Shown piece after piece: positions 13,665 to 22,966 of a stretch of 64,000 nt of DNA. Under the pieces are notes generated by a model. It had not been told where the DNA came from. It worked only from the letters and a program-made list of their open reading frames with translations, and did no database searches. Numbering within the stretch: the stretch's first letter is position 1; each line of letters begins with the position of its first letter. Where the stretch lies: assembly GCF_024628725.1 (NCBI RefSeq), contig NZ_CP102409.1, positions 2,575,001 to 2,639,000 on the forward strand, written 5' to 3'. The translations under genes were made by a program, and so were the position numbers. Source of the stretch: Ruegeria sp. YS9 (GTDB taxonomy: Bacteria > Pseudomonadota > Alphaproteobacteria > Rhodobacterales > Rhodobacteraceae).

Positions 13665-15842
13665 TTACCTCAGCCGCAGGGCGTTCAGGGACACGGTAAT
13701 GGACGAGGTCGACATCGCCAAGGCCGCGATCAGTGGTGTCGCCAGTCCGGCAACGGCCAGAGGAACAGCGATCACGTTGTAAATGGTTGCGATTCTGAAG
13801 TTCTCGCGAATGCGCCTGGTGGCCTTGACGGCCGTGTCGCACGCATCCGCAATGGGTGAAAGATCGTTACCCAACAGCACGATATCCGACGCGACCCGCG
13901 CCGCATCCAGCGCAGAGGCCGGAGAGATCGACACATGCGCCGCCGCCAAAGCAGCGGTATCGTTCAGCCCGTCGCCAACCATCAGAACTTTGTGGCCCTC
14001 ATCGCTGAGATCCTGAATGCGTCTTGCCTTGTCCTGCGGCAATGCCTCGGCGATCCAATCCGTGATTCCAAGTTTTTCAGCCAAGGCGCGCACCGCCCCC
14101 TGCGAATCCCCTGACATCAAAAGCACATGTTTGCCCGAAGCACGCAGGGCATCCACCGCCTCAGCGGCGCCCGGGCGCAACGCGTCCGAGAATCGGAAGG
14201 CCACGGGTGCGTCCTCGCCGATTGCCAACCAGGCCGAAGTGTCGGTGCCCTGATCCGCGCCGACCCAGGCCGCCCGACCCAGGCGAACGCGTTGACCGCG
14301 AAATTCCCCCTCGGTGCCATAGCCGGGAACCTCGGCTATTCCCCGCACATTTGCTGGTTTGATCCCCGCCGCACGCGCCGCTTTTGCCAGTGATACGGAC
14401 AAAGGATGCGCAGAAGCCTCGGCCAGCGCCAGAGCGACCTCGACCTTGGCGCGGGCATGGTCTCCTAGATTGACCAGTTCCGGCGCGCCGGATGTCAGCG
14501 TGCCCGTCTTGTCGAATACAACCGTGTCGGCTTCGGACAGCCGCTCCAGTGCAGTGGCGTGCTTGATCAGCATCCCTTTGCGGAACAACCGGCCCGACGC
14601 GGCCGTGGTTACCGCAGGCACGGCAAGGCCCAACGCACAGGGGCAGGTAATAATCAGAACAGCCGCCGCGATGTTCAGTGCCGTGCGCACGTCACCGGAA
14701 TAGATGTACCACCCAACAAAGCTGAGCGCCGACAGAATATGAACCCCGGGCGCATAGAGCTTGGCAGCCTTGTCGGCCAACGAGGTATAGCGGGACCGGC
14801 CAGACTCGGCGATAGCGACCAGATCAGCCATACGATGGAGCGACGTGTCTTCACCCACCGCCGTTGCCCGGATTGTCAGCGGACCCGTCAGGTTGACTTC
14901 ACCCGCGCTCACAACCTGCCCGGCTTCGGCAAAAACAGGCACCGTTTCACCCGTCAGAAGGGATCGATCCAATTCGGACTGACCCGAAACGATCTGGCCG
15001 TCCACCGGCATGCGCCCACCCGGTCGCACAAGGATCAGATCTCCGACACACAATTCGGCTACGGGAACTTCATCTTCGGCCCCATCGACCACACGAATGG
15101 CGCGGGGAACTTCCAACGCTGTCAATTCCTCGGCCGCAGATCGCGCTGCGGCACGGGTGCGGTAATCAAGATACCGTCCGGCCAGCAGAAAGAAGGTCAA
15201 TGTCAGAGCGGCGTCGAAATAGGCATGCTCGCCGCTCAACGCGGTTTCCCAAAGCGACGTGACCAGCGCCAACAGGATCGCCAGCACAATCGGCACATCC
15301 ATATTCAGCCGTCGCACGCGCAGGGCGCTCCAGGCATTGGCAAAGAACGGCTGGGCCGAGAACGCAATGGCCGGCAGTGCAATGGCCGCTGAAATCCAGT
15401 GGAACATGTCCCGTGTTGCATCCGTCGCACCGGACCACACCGACACCGACAGCAACATCACGTTCATGGATGCAAACCCGGCCACGGCCAGGCGCATCAG
15501 AAGATCACGCCCGGCCTTGTCCGTCTGCGTTGCGGACAAAGCCCCCGGATCAAGCTCATGTGCTTCGAATCCTGCCTGTTCAAGCACCGGGATCAGATCG
15601 CTTGCGCGCGTTTCCGGCGTGGCTTTGATCATCGCGCGTTTGAGCGTCAGGTTCACCCGGGCATCTTCGACGCCGGGATGCGCGTTCAGTTCACGCTCGA
15701 CCGTCGCGATACAGGCCGAGCAATGAATGCCCGGCAGCGACAAGGCGATCTGCACATCCTCCGGTATGGGCCGGGCCGGTTCTGCCGGGGCCGCAAGGCA
15801 GCCCGGGCAGGCCGCTGTACCGGATGAAAGCTGAGCCGTCAT
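13665..15842 (-). CDS. ccoI: Copper-exporting P1B-type ATPase for cbb3 assembly (CcoI/FixI)
   Basis: P-type ATPase of the CopA2/FixI type that moves copper to the periplasm for the cbb3 binuclear centre. It is 725 aa. Features in order: an N-terminal CPGC, a heavy-metal domain with GIHCSACIATVERELN (about 33-48), the membrane segments, the CPC ion-path motif in ITCPCALGLAVPAV, the phosphorylation site DKTGTLTSG and the hinge GDGLNDTAAL. It is the third gene of ccoGHIS: two bases follow ccoH and five precede ccoS. All catalytic residues are present. Confidence 0.96.
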   Translation of the reverse strand: MTAQLSSGTAACPGCLAAPAEPARPIPEDVQIALSLPGIHCSACIATVERELNAHPGVEDARVNLTLKRAMIKATPETRASDLIPVLEQAGFEAHELDPGALSATQTDKAGRDLLMRLAVAGFASMNVMLLSVSVWSGATDATRDMFHWISAAIALPAIAFSAQPFFANAWSALRVRRLNMDVPIVLAILLALVTSLWETALSGEHAYFDAALTLTFFLLAGRYLDYRTRAAARSAAEELTALEVPRAIRVVDGAEDEVPVAELCVGDLILVRPGGRMPVDGQIVSGQSELDRSLLTGETVPVFAEAGQVVSAGEVNLTGPLTIRATAVGEDTSLHRMADLVAIAESGRSRYTSLADKAAKLYAPGVHILSALSFVGWYIYSGDVRTALNIAAAVLIITCPCALGLAVPAVTTAASGRLFRKGMLIKHATALERLSEADTVVFDKTGTLTSGAPELVNLGDHARAKVEVALALAEASAHPLSVSLAKAARAAGIKPANVRGIAEVPGYGTEGEFRGQRVRLGRAAWVGADQGTDTSAWLAIGEDAPVAFRFSDALRPGAAEAVDALRASGKHVLLMSGDSQGAVRALAEKLGITDWIAEALPQDKARRIQDLSDEGHKVLMVGDGLNDTAALAAAHVSISPASALDAARVASDIVLLGNDLSPIADACDTAVKATRRIRENFRIATIYNVIAVPLAVAGLATPLIAALAMSTSSITVSLNALRLR

Positions 15843-15844
15843 GC

Positions 15845-16303
15845 CTACCCCTTCACGTATAGCGGAACGCGCTGCGAGAATTCGGCCCCGTTTCCGTCAC
15901 GCGCCACCAATCTGATGTTCCAGTTGCCCTTGCCCAGTGTGGCAGGCGTGGCATAGGCCGTGCCATCAAACGTAAAATCCGGCACAAAGTCGTCGCGCAC
16001 ATGGGTTGCCCTGCCGACCACGGCCTGCAATTCGCGCACCTCAACCGGCGCACCGCTTTCGTCGGTGATGTGCAGGATCAGAAGGCCACCTTTGGTTTCA
16101 GCCCGAACGGTCCAGCCCAGCGCCTGTTGCTCTTTCAGGCGCTCGTTGAACTCCTGACTGGCGACATAGGAGTTCTTCACCTCGAGCCCGGGAAAGGTTT
16201 TCACCGCATTGTAGGCCAGCACGAGGTTCACCGCGATGATCACGCCAAAAGCGCCGACAAACACGGCCAAAGCGTGCTTTCCGGTGAATTTCCGTTCTGC
16301 CAT
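15845..16303 (-). CDS. ccoH: cbb3 oxidase assembly protein CcoH (FixH)
   Basis: Single-span membrane protein required for stability and assembly of cbb3 oxidase. It is 152 aa, with a helix near residues 12-32 (ALAVFVGAFGVIIAVNLVLA) followed by a periplasmic beta-rich domain with the family's FNERLKEQQALGW segment and a closing NWNIRLVARDGNG. The stop lies two bases before the ccoI start and the start follows the ccoG stop by two bases, a compact operon. Confidence 0.94.
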   Translation of the reverse strand: MAERKFTGKHALAVFVGAFGVIIAVNLVLAYNAVKTFPGLEVKNSYVASQEFNERLKEQQALGWTVRAETKGGLLILHITDESGAPVEVRELQAVVGRATHVRDDFVPDFTFDGTAYATPATLGKGNWNIRLVARDGNGAEFSQRVPLYVKG

Positions 16304-16305
16304 GA

Positions 16306-17733
16306 TCAGTTCCCTCGTCCGTTAAACGTGGTGTCCTTGTAGGCGCGTTCGCCGCTGCTGAGGTCTTCGACCCAGATCCGCACTGGTGTCGCCTCTGCTG
16401 CGGCCGGACCGCTGTCGCGAGGTGCCAACACATATACACGGGTCAATTGTGCCGTATCCGCCGTGACATTCACAGTATCGATCTTGGTTCCCTCGATTTC
16501 CAGTCGCATCGCCGGATCGCCCGCCAAAGACAGTTTGAACAGACGGTCCTCACCGTGCTTGTTGCGCAGACGAACGTCATAGGTGTTGCGGATCGTACCG
16601 TCCGACAGGGTGACGAAGGTGGGGTTGCGCACCGGCGCAACAGTCAGATCGATGTCAGAACGGATGAACAGTGCAAACAGCAGCCCGAATCCGACCAGCG
16701 CCCATAACGTGGTATACATGATCGTCCGCGGCCTCAGAATGTGCTTCCAGACATTCTTGGCGGGTTTACCGGATCGCTCATGGGCTTCGTCACTCAACGC
16801 CATGTAATCGATCAGCCCTCGTGGCTTACCGATCTTGGCCATCATGTCGTCACACGCGTCGATGCAAAGGGCACAGGTGATGCATTCCAGCTGCTGACCA
16901 TCCCGGATATCGATCCCGACAGGGCAGACATTCACGCAGGCCATACAGTCGATACAATCTCCCAATTCAGAATCGGCCGTCCGTTTGCCTTTGCCACGCG
17001 GTTCACCCCGCCATTCGCGGTAGCCGACAACCAGCGTGTCCTCATCCATCATCGCCGCCTGAATGCGCGGCCATGGGCAGGCATAGATACAGATCTGCTC
17101 GCGGGCGAACCCGCCGAAGAAGAAGGTTGTACCCGTCAGGATCAACATCGTCGTGTACGCTACGGGATGCGCGTTGCCCGTCACAAGATCGCGGGCCAGC
17201 GTCGGTGCATCCGCGAAATAGAACACCCAGGCACCACCCGTCGCCAATCCGATCAGAAACCAGACCGTCCATTTGGTGATCCGCAAGCGAGCTTTTCGGA
17301 AATCGAGCTTTTCCTGACGGTGCAGGCGCAGGCGGGCGTTTCTGTCACCTTCAATCCACCGCTCGACCAGAATGAACAGATCCGTCCAGACGGTCTGCGG
17401 GCACGCATATCCGCACCATACGCGACCCAGAGCTGACGTAAACAGGAACAGACCCAAACCCGCCATGATCAGCAGACCGGCGACAAAGTAGAATTCGTGC
17501 GGCCAGATCTCGATCCAGAAGAAATAGAAACGCCGATTCGCCAGATCCAGCAGAACAGCCTGATCCGGCAGGCTGGGGCCACGATCCCATCTGATCCAAG
17601 GCGTCACGTAGTAGATGCCCAGCGTCACGATGAGGATGATCCATTTCAGGTTGCGGAACTTGCCCGAAACACGTCTTGGAAAGATCGGTTCACGCGCGGC
17701 GTAAAGGCTGGGGGCGGGATCGGAATCGCTCAC
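16306..17733 (-). CDS. ccoG: Copper-reducing ferredoxin-type protein CcoG (FixG/RdxA)
   Basis: Membrane iron-sulfur protein involved in copper handling during cbb3 assembly. It is 475 aa, with about five membrane helices. Two cysteine clusters of the 2x[4Fe-4S] type appear as CIDCMACVNVCPVG and CITCALCIDACDDMM, and there is a further CGYACPQTVWTD motif typical of the NapH/FixG group. The C-terminal domain is an Ig-like periplasmic fold. I chose the GTG at 17733 because GGAG lies seven bases upstream; an in-frame TTG at 17748 has none. An FNR-type box is 63-76 bases upstream. Confidence 0.94.
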   Translation of the reverse strand: MSDSDPAPSLYAAREPIFPRRVSGKFRNLKWIILIVTLGIYYVTPWIRWDRGPSLPDQAVLLDLANRRFYFFWIEIWPHEFYFVAGLLIMAGLGLFLFTSALGRVWCGYACPQTVWTDLFILVERWIEGDRNARLRLHRQEKLDFRKARLRITKWTVWFLIGLATGGAWVFYFADAPTLARDLVTGNAHPVAYTTMLILTGTTFFFGGFAREQICIYACPWPRIQAAMMDEDTLVVGYREWRGEPRGKGKRTADSELGDCIDCMACVNVCPVGIDIRDGQQLECITCALCIDACDDMMAKIGKPRGLIDYMALSDEAHERSGKPAKNVWKHILRPRTIMYTTLWALVGFGLLFALFIRSDIDLTVAPVRNPTFVTLSDGTIRNTYDVRLRNKHGEDRLFKLSLAGDPAMRLEIEGTKIDTVNVTADTAQLTRVYVLAPRDSGPAAAEATPVRIWVEDLSSGERAYKDTTFNGRGN

Positions 17734-17795
17734 TGGCTGGCTCCACAAATGGGTCTTCTGAAGACGTCTTGTTCCAGATCATGCACAGGCGAACT

Positions 17796-17809
17796 TTGAC
17801 ATGGGTCAA
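17796..17809. promoter_or_regulatory. FNR/FnrL-type box before ccoGHIS
   Basis: TTGACATGGGTCAA: two perfect half sites TTGAC/GTCAA around four bases. It differs from the TTGAT-N4-ATCAA consensus by one symmetric base. It lies in the 420-base gap between ccoP and ccoG, 63 bases before the ccoG start, and suggests that ccoGHIS has its own oxygen-responsive promoter. Apart from this box and the ccoP terminators I see nothing in the gap. Confidence 0.7.
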
Positions 17810-18054
17810 AAAGCGCATCGAGCAAACATCTTTTGAAGATCGCCCCATCTTGCCGGCGCAGGAAATGAAGTATTTTACCCGATTTTCAGCCGATTTTGGC
17901 GGAAAAACTGCTTGTGGCGCGATACCGGCTGCACGTGGTACATGCGGTTTTCCAAGTACCGACCAATTGTCGCAGCCCCGGGTCAGACCTGCCCGAATGC
18001 GGATGGTCAGCCGTCGTTGCAAAGAACGGAATGGCAAAACAACAGGAATTCAGT

Positions 18055-18139
18055 GTAAAAAAGCACCGGCTGTTCAGGAAACGCGCGAACAGATGGAACA
18101 GCCGGTGCTACAGCCTTCGGGCGGCGAACCGCCCGAAGG
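18055..18139 (-). terminator. Tandem terminators of ccoNOQP
   Basis: Two strong hairpins follow the ccoP stop on the minus strand. The first (18114-18139) has an 11-base perfect stem closed by a TTCG loop. The second pairs AGCACCGGCTGTT (18062-18074) with AACAGCCGGTGCT (18097-18109) and ends in a T-run. The double arrangement separates ccoNOQP cleanly from ccoGHIS. Confidence 0.85.
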
Positions 18140-18153
18140 TTGCCCTCTAGGTC

Positions 18154-19017
18154 TTACTGGCCACCACCCAACTGGTGGACATAGGCGGATACCGCACGGA
18201 TCTGCGCCTCGGTCAGGCGGGTATCCCAGTTCGGCATGACGCCAAAGCGGCTGTAGGTCACAGTTTCAGTCAAAGTCTCTTCGCTGCCACCATATAGCCA
18301 GATTGCGTCGGTCAGGTTCGGTGCCCCCTGGAAGATGTCACCCGTACCATCCTCGCCATGGCAGGACGCGCAATTGTCTTCGAAGACAACCTTGCCCGCC
18401 TGTGCCGCCGCGTCATCGGTCTGTGCGTTGCTCAGCGACATGACATACTGAACCACCTGCGTGATTTCATCATGCTCGAGGATTTCACCGAAGGCAGGCA
18501 TCTCGGAATAGCGTGCATCGTCGCTTTCTTCGTTCCGGATACCATAGCTGACGGTGTAGACGATATCTTCCATCGTACCACCCCACAGCCAGGCGTCATC
18601 CAGCAGGTTCGGGAAACCAGGCGCGCCCTGTGCACCGGAACCGTGGCACTGCGCACACCAGGTACGGAACACGGCACCGCCAGAGTTCACGGCATATTGC
18701 TGAAGCTCAGCGTCTTTTGCGATGTCTTCCAGCGGTGTTTCCACCAGTTTGGCGTTCCAGGGTGCATTTGCCTCTTCGAATGCAACCATCTCCTGCTGGA
18801 CCAAAGCCCGCGTAGACCAGCCCAGGACGCCGGCGGTTGCCGACTGCACCAGGGGCCATGCTGGATACAAGATCGTGTAGATCACGGCCCATACGATCGT
18901 GGCGTAGAAGGTCCACAGCCACCAGCGCGGCATCGGGTTGTCGAACTCTTCGATCCCGTCCCAGCTGTGCCCGGTTGTGTTCGGATCACCCGGCTGTTTT
19001 TCAGGTGTCTTGCTCAT
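18154..19017 (-). CDS. ccoP: cbb3 cytochrome c oxidase subunit III (dihaem cytochrome c)
   Basis: Membrane-anchored dihaem cytochrome c that receives electrons for the cbb3 oxidase. It is 287 aa. The N-terminus carries the CcoP signature [19 protein letters not shown] leading into one transmembrane helix. Two periplasmic haem c domains have CAQCH (about residue 125) and CASCH (about 214), each followed by the repeated pattern AxLWGG/AIWLYGG. The start overlaps the ccoQ stop by four bases. It is the last gene of ccoNOQP and is followed by two hairpins. Confidence 0.97.
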   Translation of the reverse strand: MSKTPEKQPGDPNTTGHSWDGIEEFDNPMPRWWLWTFYATIVWAVIYTILYPAWPLVQSATAGVLGWSTRALVQQEMVAFEEANAPWNAKLVETPLEDIAKDAELQQYAVNSGGAVFRTWCAQCHGSGAQGAPGFPNLLDDAWLWGGTMEDIVYTVSYGIRNEESDDARYSEMPAFGEILEHDEITQVVQYVMSLSNAQTDDAAAQAGKVVFEDNCASCHGEDGTGDIFQGAPNLTDAIWLYGGSEETLTETVTYSRFGVMPNWDTRLTEAQIRAVSAYVHQLGGGQ

Positions 19018-19202
19018 TGCCGCGCCTCCTTGGATGTGGCGGGTTTGTCTTGATGCCGGAAGGGGATGTTGGCGGTGTCCTTGTATTCCTGCTTAGCACC
19101 GGGGCGGAAAACCCAGATGACGATGCCAACGAAGAAGGCGAACAACAGCAGCAACATCCAGCTATCCGCGAACTGCCTGAGAATTGTGTATTCTTCCATC
19201 AC
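19014..19202 (-). CDS. ccoQ: cbb3 oxidase subunit CcoQ
   Basis: Small membrane subunit of cbb3 oxidase, 62 aa, with one helix ([20 protein letters not shown]). The typical [17 protein letters not shown] tail follows the helix. It helps stabilise the complex in other Rhodobacteraceae. It overlaps ccoP by four bases and follows ccoO by nine bases. Confidence 0.94.
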   Translation of the reverse strand: MMEEYTILRQFADSWMLLLLFAFFVGIVIWVFRPGAKQEYKDTANIPFRHQDKPATSKEARQ

Positions 19203-19211
19203 GATTCTCCT

Positions 19212-19940
19212 TTAGCGGCTTGCGTCCGGGGTGAAGGTCGAAAAATCGACCAACGTGCCCAGCATCTGAAGATAGGCAACCAACGCATCAGCTTCGGTCA
19301 ACTCGGGCTGGCCGTCGAAGTTTCGCACGTTGACCTTGTCGCCATAGCGCTCCAGCAGCCCGTCATAGTCGCTGTCCGGGTCGGCCTGAGCGAGGAAGTC
19401 GGCTTGTGCGTTTTCCAGCATCTCTTCGGAATAGGGTGTCCCGACCAGAGCATTGGTGGCCATAACATCACCGATGTACTTGCCGTCAATTTTGCGATGC
19501 TCGAGGAAGCCGTATTTCGGCATCACCGATTCCGGCACCACCGATTGCGGGTCGCGCAGGTGGTCCACATGCCATTGATCAGAATAGCGGCCACCCACGC
19601 GGGCCAGATCGGGCCCGGTGCGTTTCGAACCCCACTGGAACGGGTGGTCATACATCGATTCGGCCGCCAGCGAATAGTGGCCATAGCGTTCGACCTCGTC
19701 CCGCATCGGGCGGATCATCTGGCTGTGGCAGACATAACAGCCTTCGCGGATGTAGATCTCGCGCCCCGCCATCTCGAGAGGGGTGTAGGGCCGCATGCCC
19801 TCCACCTTTTCGATGGTGTTCTCAAGGTAGAACAGCGGGGTGATCTGCACGATGCCGCCGATGGTCACGACCAGGAAGCTGAAGATCAGCAGGAGGGTCG
19901 CGTTGGTCTCGAGGATCTTGTGTTTGTCGAGAATTGCCAT
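19212..19940 (-). CDS. ccoO: cbb3 cytochrome c oxidase subunit II (monohaem cytochrome c)
   Basis: Monohaem cytochrome c subunit, 242 aa. One N-terminal helix (about 15-35) anchors it. The haem site is CYVCH within [18 protein letters not shown], followed by the strongly conserved [19 protein letters not shown] and [19 protein letters not shown]. The last two are diagnostic of CcoO/FixO. It lies 14 bases after ccoN. Confidence 0.97.
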   Translation of the reverse strand: MAILDKHKILETNATLLLIFSFLVVTIGGIVQITPLFYLENTIEKVEGMRPYTPLEMAGREIYIREGCYVCHSQMIRPMRDEVERYGHYSLAAESMYDHPFQWGSKRTGPDLARVGGRYSDQWHVDHLRDPQSVVPESVMPKYGFLEHRKIDGKYIGDVMATNALVGTPYSEEMLENAQADFLAQADPDSDYDGLLERYGDKVNVRNFDGQPELTEADALVAYLQMLGTLVDFSTFTPDASR

Positions 19941-19954
19941 TGCTCCGGCCCTCC

Positions 19955-21562
19955 TTATTCAGCCGGGACCGCGACGGTCAGGCTGGCCTCTTTGGCCGGC
20001 GCTTTCCGGACGGTCATCCACAGGTTGTAGCACATGATCAAGGCACCAGCGACGAACATCACGCCACCCAGAGCACGCACCACATACATAGGGAACTTGG
20101 CGGCCACAGTGTCGGCGAACGAGTTCACCAGGAAGCCGTTGGCATCCACTTCACGCCACATCAGGCCTTCCATGATGCCGGTGACCCACATCGACGCCGC
20201 GTAAAGCACGATGCCGATGGTGGCGAGCCAGAAGTGCCAGCTGACCATTTGCAGCGAGTACAGACGCTCACGCTTCCACAGGACGGGCACCAGGAAGTAC
20301 AGCGCGCCGAAGGTGATCATGCCGTTCCAGCCCAGCGCACCCGAGTGCACGTGACCGATGGTCCAGTCGGTGTAATGCGACAGCGAGTTCACCGCACGGA
20401 TCGACATCATCGGGCCTTCGAAGGTGGACATGCCGTAGAAGCCGACCGAGATCACCATCATCCGGATCACCGGGTCGGTGCGCAGCTTGTCCCATGCGCC
20501 CGACAGGGTCATCAGACCGTTGATCATACCACCCCAGGACGGCATCCACAGGACCACCGAGAACACCATGCCCAGCGTCGAAGCCCAGTCAGGCAGCGCG
20601 GTATAGTGCAGGTGGTGCGGACCGGCCCAGATATACAGGAAGATCAGTGCCCAGAAGTGGATGATCGACAGCTTGTACGAGAATACAGGGCGCTCGGCCT
20701 GTTTCGGGATGAAATAGTACATCATGCCCAGGAAGCCGGCAGTCAGGAAGAAGCCCACGGCGTTGTGGCCGTACCACCACTGGATCATGGCGTCTTGCAC
20801 GCCCGACCAGACGATGACCGATTTCGAACCCCAGATGCTGACAGGAACGGTCATGTTGTTGACCAGGTGCAGCATCGCAACGGTGACGATAAAGGCCAGG
20901 TAGAACCAGTTCGCCACATAGATATGCGGCTCTTTCCGCTTGACGATCGTGCCCAGGAACACGGCCAGGTAGGCGACCCAAACAATGGTCAGCCACAGAT
21001 CGACATACCATTCAGGTTCGGCATATTCCTTGGACTGCGTTCCGCCCAGAACATAGCCGGTCGCCGCCAGCACAATGAACAGCTGATAGCCCCAGAAAAC
21101 GAACCAGGCCAGATTGCCGCCCCAAAGACGCGCGGCGCTGGTACGCTGAACGACGTAGAACGACGTTGCGATCAGCGCGTTGCCACCAAAGGCAAAAATC
21201 ACTGCCGACGTGTGCAGCGGACGCAAACGACCAAAGTTCAGATACCCCTGCGCCCATTCGAAATTCAGCACTGGAAAGGCCAACTGAAACGCGATGAAGG
21301 TTCCCACCAAGAATCCAACCACGCCCCAGAAAGCCGTTGCGATCACGCCATAGCGGACCACGTCGTCCATATACTCTCCGGACCGATCCACGAGGATGTC
21401 CGGCTCGTCAGTGTTTCGAAGCGTCCAGATGAACAAGCCACCGGCGATAAGCATCACCAGCAGCGCATGTACCTGATACGCCAAATCACGTGCATAATTG
21501 GTTCCGATCGCTGCAAACAGCGCGATCAGACCAAGCACGATCAGCTTGATGTAATTCGACAT
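19955..21562 (-). CDS. ccoN: cbb3 cytochrome c oxidase catalytic subunit I
   Basis: Catalytic subunit with haem b, haem b3 and CuB; high-affinity O2 reduction coupled to proton pumping. It is 535 aa with about 12 helices. Ligand motifs are visible: [13 protein letters not shown] for the CuB-side histidine, [13 protein letters not shown] for the adjacent His pair, and [15 protein letters not shown] for the haem histidines. I chose the ATG at 21562 ([16 protein letters not shown]), preceded by AGGGA; in-frame sequence further upstream is not conserved-looking. A perfect FNR box is 100 bases upstream. Confidence 0.97.
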   Translation of the reverse strand: MSNYIKLIVLGLIALFAAIGTNYARDLAYQVHALLVMLIAGGLFIWTLRNTDEPDILVDRSGEYMDDVVRYGVIATAFWGVVGFLVGTFIAFQLAFPVLNFEWAQGYLNFGRLRPLHTSAVIFAFGGNALIATSFYVVQRTSAARLWGGNLAWFVFWGYQLFIVLAATGYVLGGTQSKEYAEPEWYVDLWLTIVWVAYLAVFLGTIVKRKEPHIYVANWFYLAFIVTVAMLHLVNNMTVPVSIWGSKSVIVWSGVQDAMIQWWYGHNAVGFFLTAGFLGMMYYFIPKQAERPVFSYKLSIIHFWALIFLYIWAGPHHLHYTALPDWASTLGMVFSVVLWMPSWGGMINGLMTLSGAWDKLRTDPVIRMMVISVGFYGMSTFEGPMMSIRAVNSLSHYTDWTIGHVHSGALGWNGMITFGALYFLVPVLWKRERLYSLQMVSWHFWLATIGIVLYAASMWVTGIMEGLMWREVDANGFLVNSFADTVAAKFPMYVVRALGGVMFVAGALIMCYNLWMTVRKAPAKEASLTVAVPAE

Positions 21563-21661
21563 ATTGCGTCCCTTTGCCATGCCCCGCGCGCTTTTGATTC
21601 TTGTGACGCGCGAAACCCATTTGACTGGCTGCCGTTCTGAAGCACGGCGGCTGTTACTGCT

Positions 21662-21675
21662 TTGATCTGTATCAA
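21662..21675. promoter_or_regulatory. Perfect FNR/FnrL box between ccoN and usp
   Basis: TTGATCTGTATCAA matches the TTGAT-N4-ATCAA consensus exactly. It is 100 bases from the ccoN start on the left and 89 bases from the universal stress protein start on the right, so one site may serve both divergent genes. FnrL activation of ccoNOQP is established in Rhodobacter; control of the stress gene is inference. A second palindrome, TGGTC-N6-GACCA, lies at 21725-21740. Confidence 0.85.
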
Positions 21676-21763
21676 GACAGTTCTGCGTTTTCTGTGACAC
21701 GCATTGTAGAGGAAACAGGCCAACTGGTCACATGAGACCAAATGCCCGAATCATGAGGTCGCG

Positions 21764-22603
21764 ATGACTTACAAATCTCTACTCACTGTCATGACCGAAA
21801 CGAAGACAGCACCCGCCGCTCTGGCGCAGATGGTGGCCTTGGCAGAATCTCAGGATGCCCATGCCGAAGCCCTGTGCCTGGGGGTCGATCGCAGTCAGAC
21901 AGGTTATTACTATGCGGGTGCCAATGCGCTTATCGTTCAGGAAACACTGAGCCGGGCCAACGCCGAGGCCCAGGAGCTGTTGAATTTTGCCAATGATTAC
22001 CTTGGCAAGTCCGGCGTTCGCTGGTCCGCCGAGCATGGCGTCGCGCAAATTGCTGATATAGGACGCCACGTTGCACATAGGGCACGGTTTTCCGATCTGG
22101 TGATCCTGCCGCACCCCTACGGCAAAGACCGTGGGGCCGAGGCCGAGCCCATCATCGAAGCAGCCATGTTCGAAGGGCATTGCCCGGTTCTGGTCGTACC
22201 GGACGACGTCGAACCCCTGACGGTGCCGCGCAATATCATGATAGGCTGGAACGAAAGCGTCGAGGCCATGTGCGCCATTCGTCACGCCCTGCCCTTCCTG
22301 AAACAGGCCGAGCTGGTCCGAATCGTGGTCATCGATCCACCCCGTCATGGACCCGACCGGTCTGACCCCGGCGGATTGCTGTCACAGATGCTGGCCCGAC
22401 ACGGGGTCAAATGTGAGATTGATGTGCTGAGCAAAAGCATGACGCGCGTGTCGGATATTCTCAACCGCCACGCATCCGATACAGAATCGGATCTGATCGT
22501 CATGGGCGCTTACGGTCATTCCCGTTTTCGCGAGGCCATTCTGGGCGGCGCAACACGCAACATGCTGGAGCAGTCTAGCGTACCCGTATTCCTTGCCCAT
22601 TGA
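21764..22603 (+). CDS. Tandem universal stress protein
   Basis: Cytoplasmic UspA-type protein of 279 aa with two Usp domains (about 3-145 and 153-279). The second domain has the ATP-binding loop GAYGHSRFREAILGGATRN (G-x2-G-x9-G-T pattern); the first domain lacks a clear version. Such tandem proteins are often induced by low oxygen or stasis. The gene is divergent from ccoN and shares a perfect FNR box with it, consistent with low-oxygen induction. GAGG precedes the ATG. A hairpin terminator follows. Confidence 0.85.
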   Translation: MTYKSLLTVMTETKTAPAALAQMVALAESQDAHAEALCLGVDRSQTGYYYAGANALIVQETLSRANAEAQELLNFANDYLGKSGVRWSAEHGVAQIADIGRHVAHRARFSDLVILPHPYGKDRGAEAEPIIEAAMFEGHCPVLVVPDDVEPLTVPRNIMIGWNESVEAMCAIRHALPFLKQAELVRIVVIDPPRHGPDRSDPGGLLSQMLARHGVKCEIDVLSKSMTRVSDILNRHASDTESDLIVMGAYGHSRFREAILGGATRNMLEQSSVPVFLAH

Positions 22604-22613
22604 TCCGCCCTTC

Positions 22614-22639
22614 AAAAGCCGCCTGACTTGGCGGCTTTT
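22614..22639. terminator. Bidirectional terminator between usp and the GlsB-type gene
   Basis: AAAAGCCGCC (22614-22623) pairs with GGCGGCTTTT (22630-22639) around six bases. Both strands end in a T-run, so it serves both convergent genes; the minus-strand stop is at 22641. Confidence 0.85.
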
Positions 22640-22640
22640 G

Positions 22641-22895
22641 TCATCCTCTGCGGATGAGGCCTATCAGGAACAACAGGATCACGGCGCCTACTGTTGCGAA
22701 GAAGATAGACGACAGCAGGCCGCCGCCAACGGCAAATCCAAGTGCCGGAAAAATCAACCCCGCAAGAAACGCGCCGACGATTCCGACAATGATGTTGCCG
22801 AAAAGACCGAACCCCCGGCCTTCCATGATCTTGCCAGACAGCCAACCGGCGATTGCGCCGACCAAAAGCATTGCCAACAAACTGGTAAATTCCAT
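22641..22895 (-). CDS. GlsB/YeaQ/YmgE family membrane protein
   Basis: Tiny integral membrane protein, 84 aa, of the transglycosylase-associated/GlsB family. It has three hydrophobic helices and the glycine patterns typical of the family (GAIAGWLSGKIMEGRGFGL and GNIIVGIVGAFLAG). Members are linked to stress and membrane maintenance, but no reaction is known. It lies between usp and fnrL, converges with usp at a shared hairpin, and may be part of the low-oxygen set; that last point is inference. Confidence 0.88.
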   Translation of the reverse strand: MEFTSLLAMLLVGAIAGWLSGKIMEGRGFGLFGNIIVGIVGAFLAGLIFPALGFAVGGGLLSSIFFATVGAVILLFLIGLIRRG

Positions 22896-22966
22896 GTCGA
22901 TCTCCTGAATCAGACATTCCTGCGAACAAGACCGCGACGGCTGTTGGCGGTCAAAAACCGTTCGCG

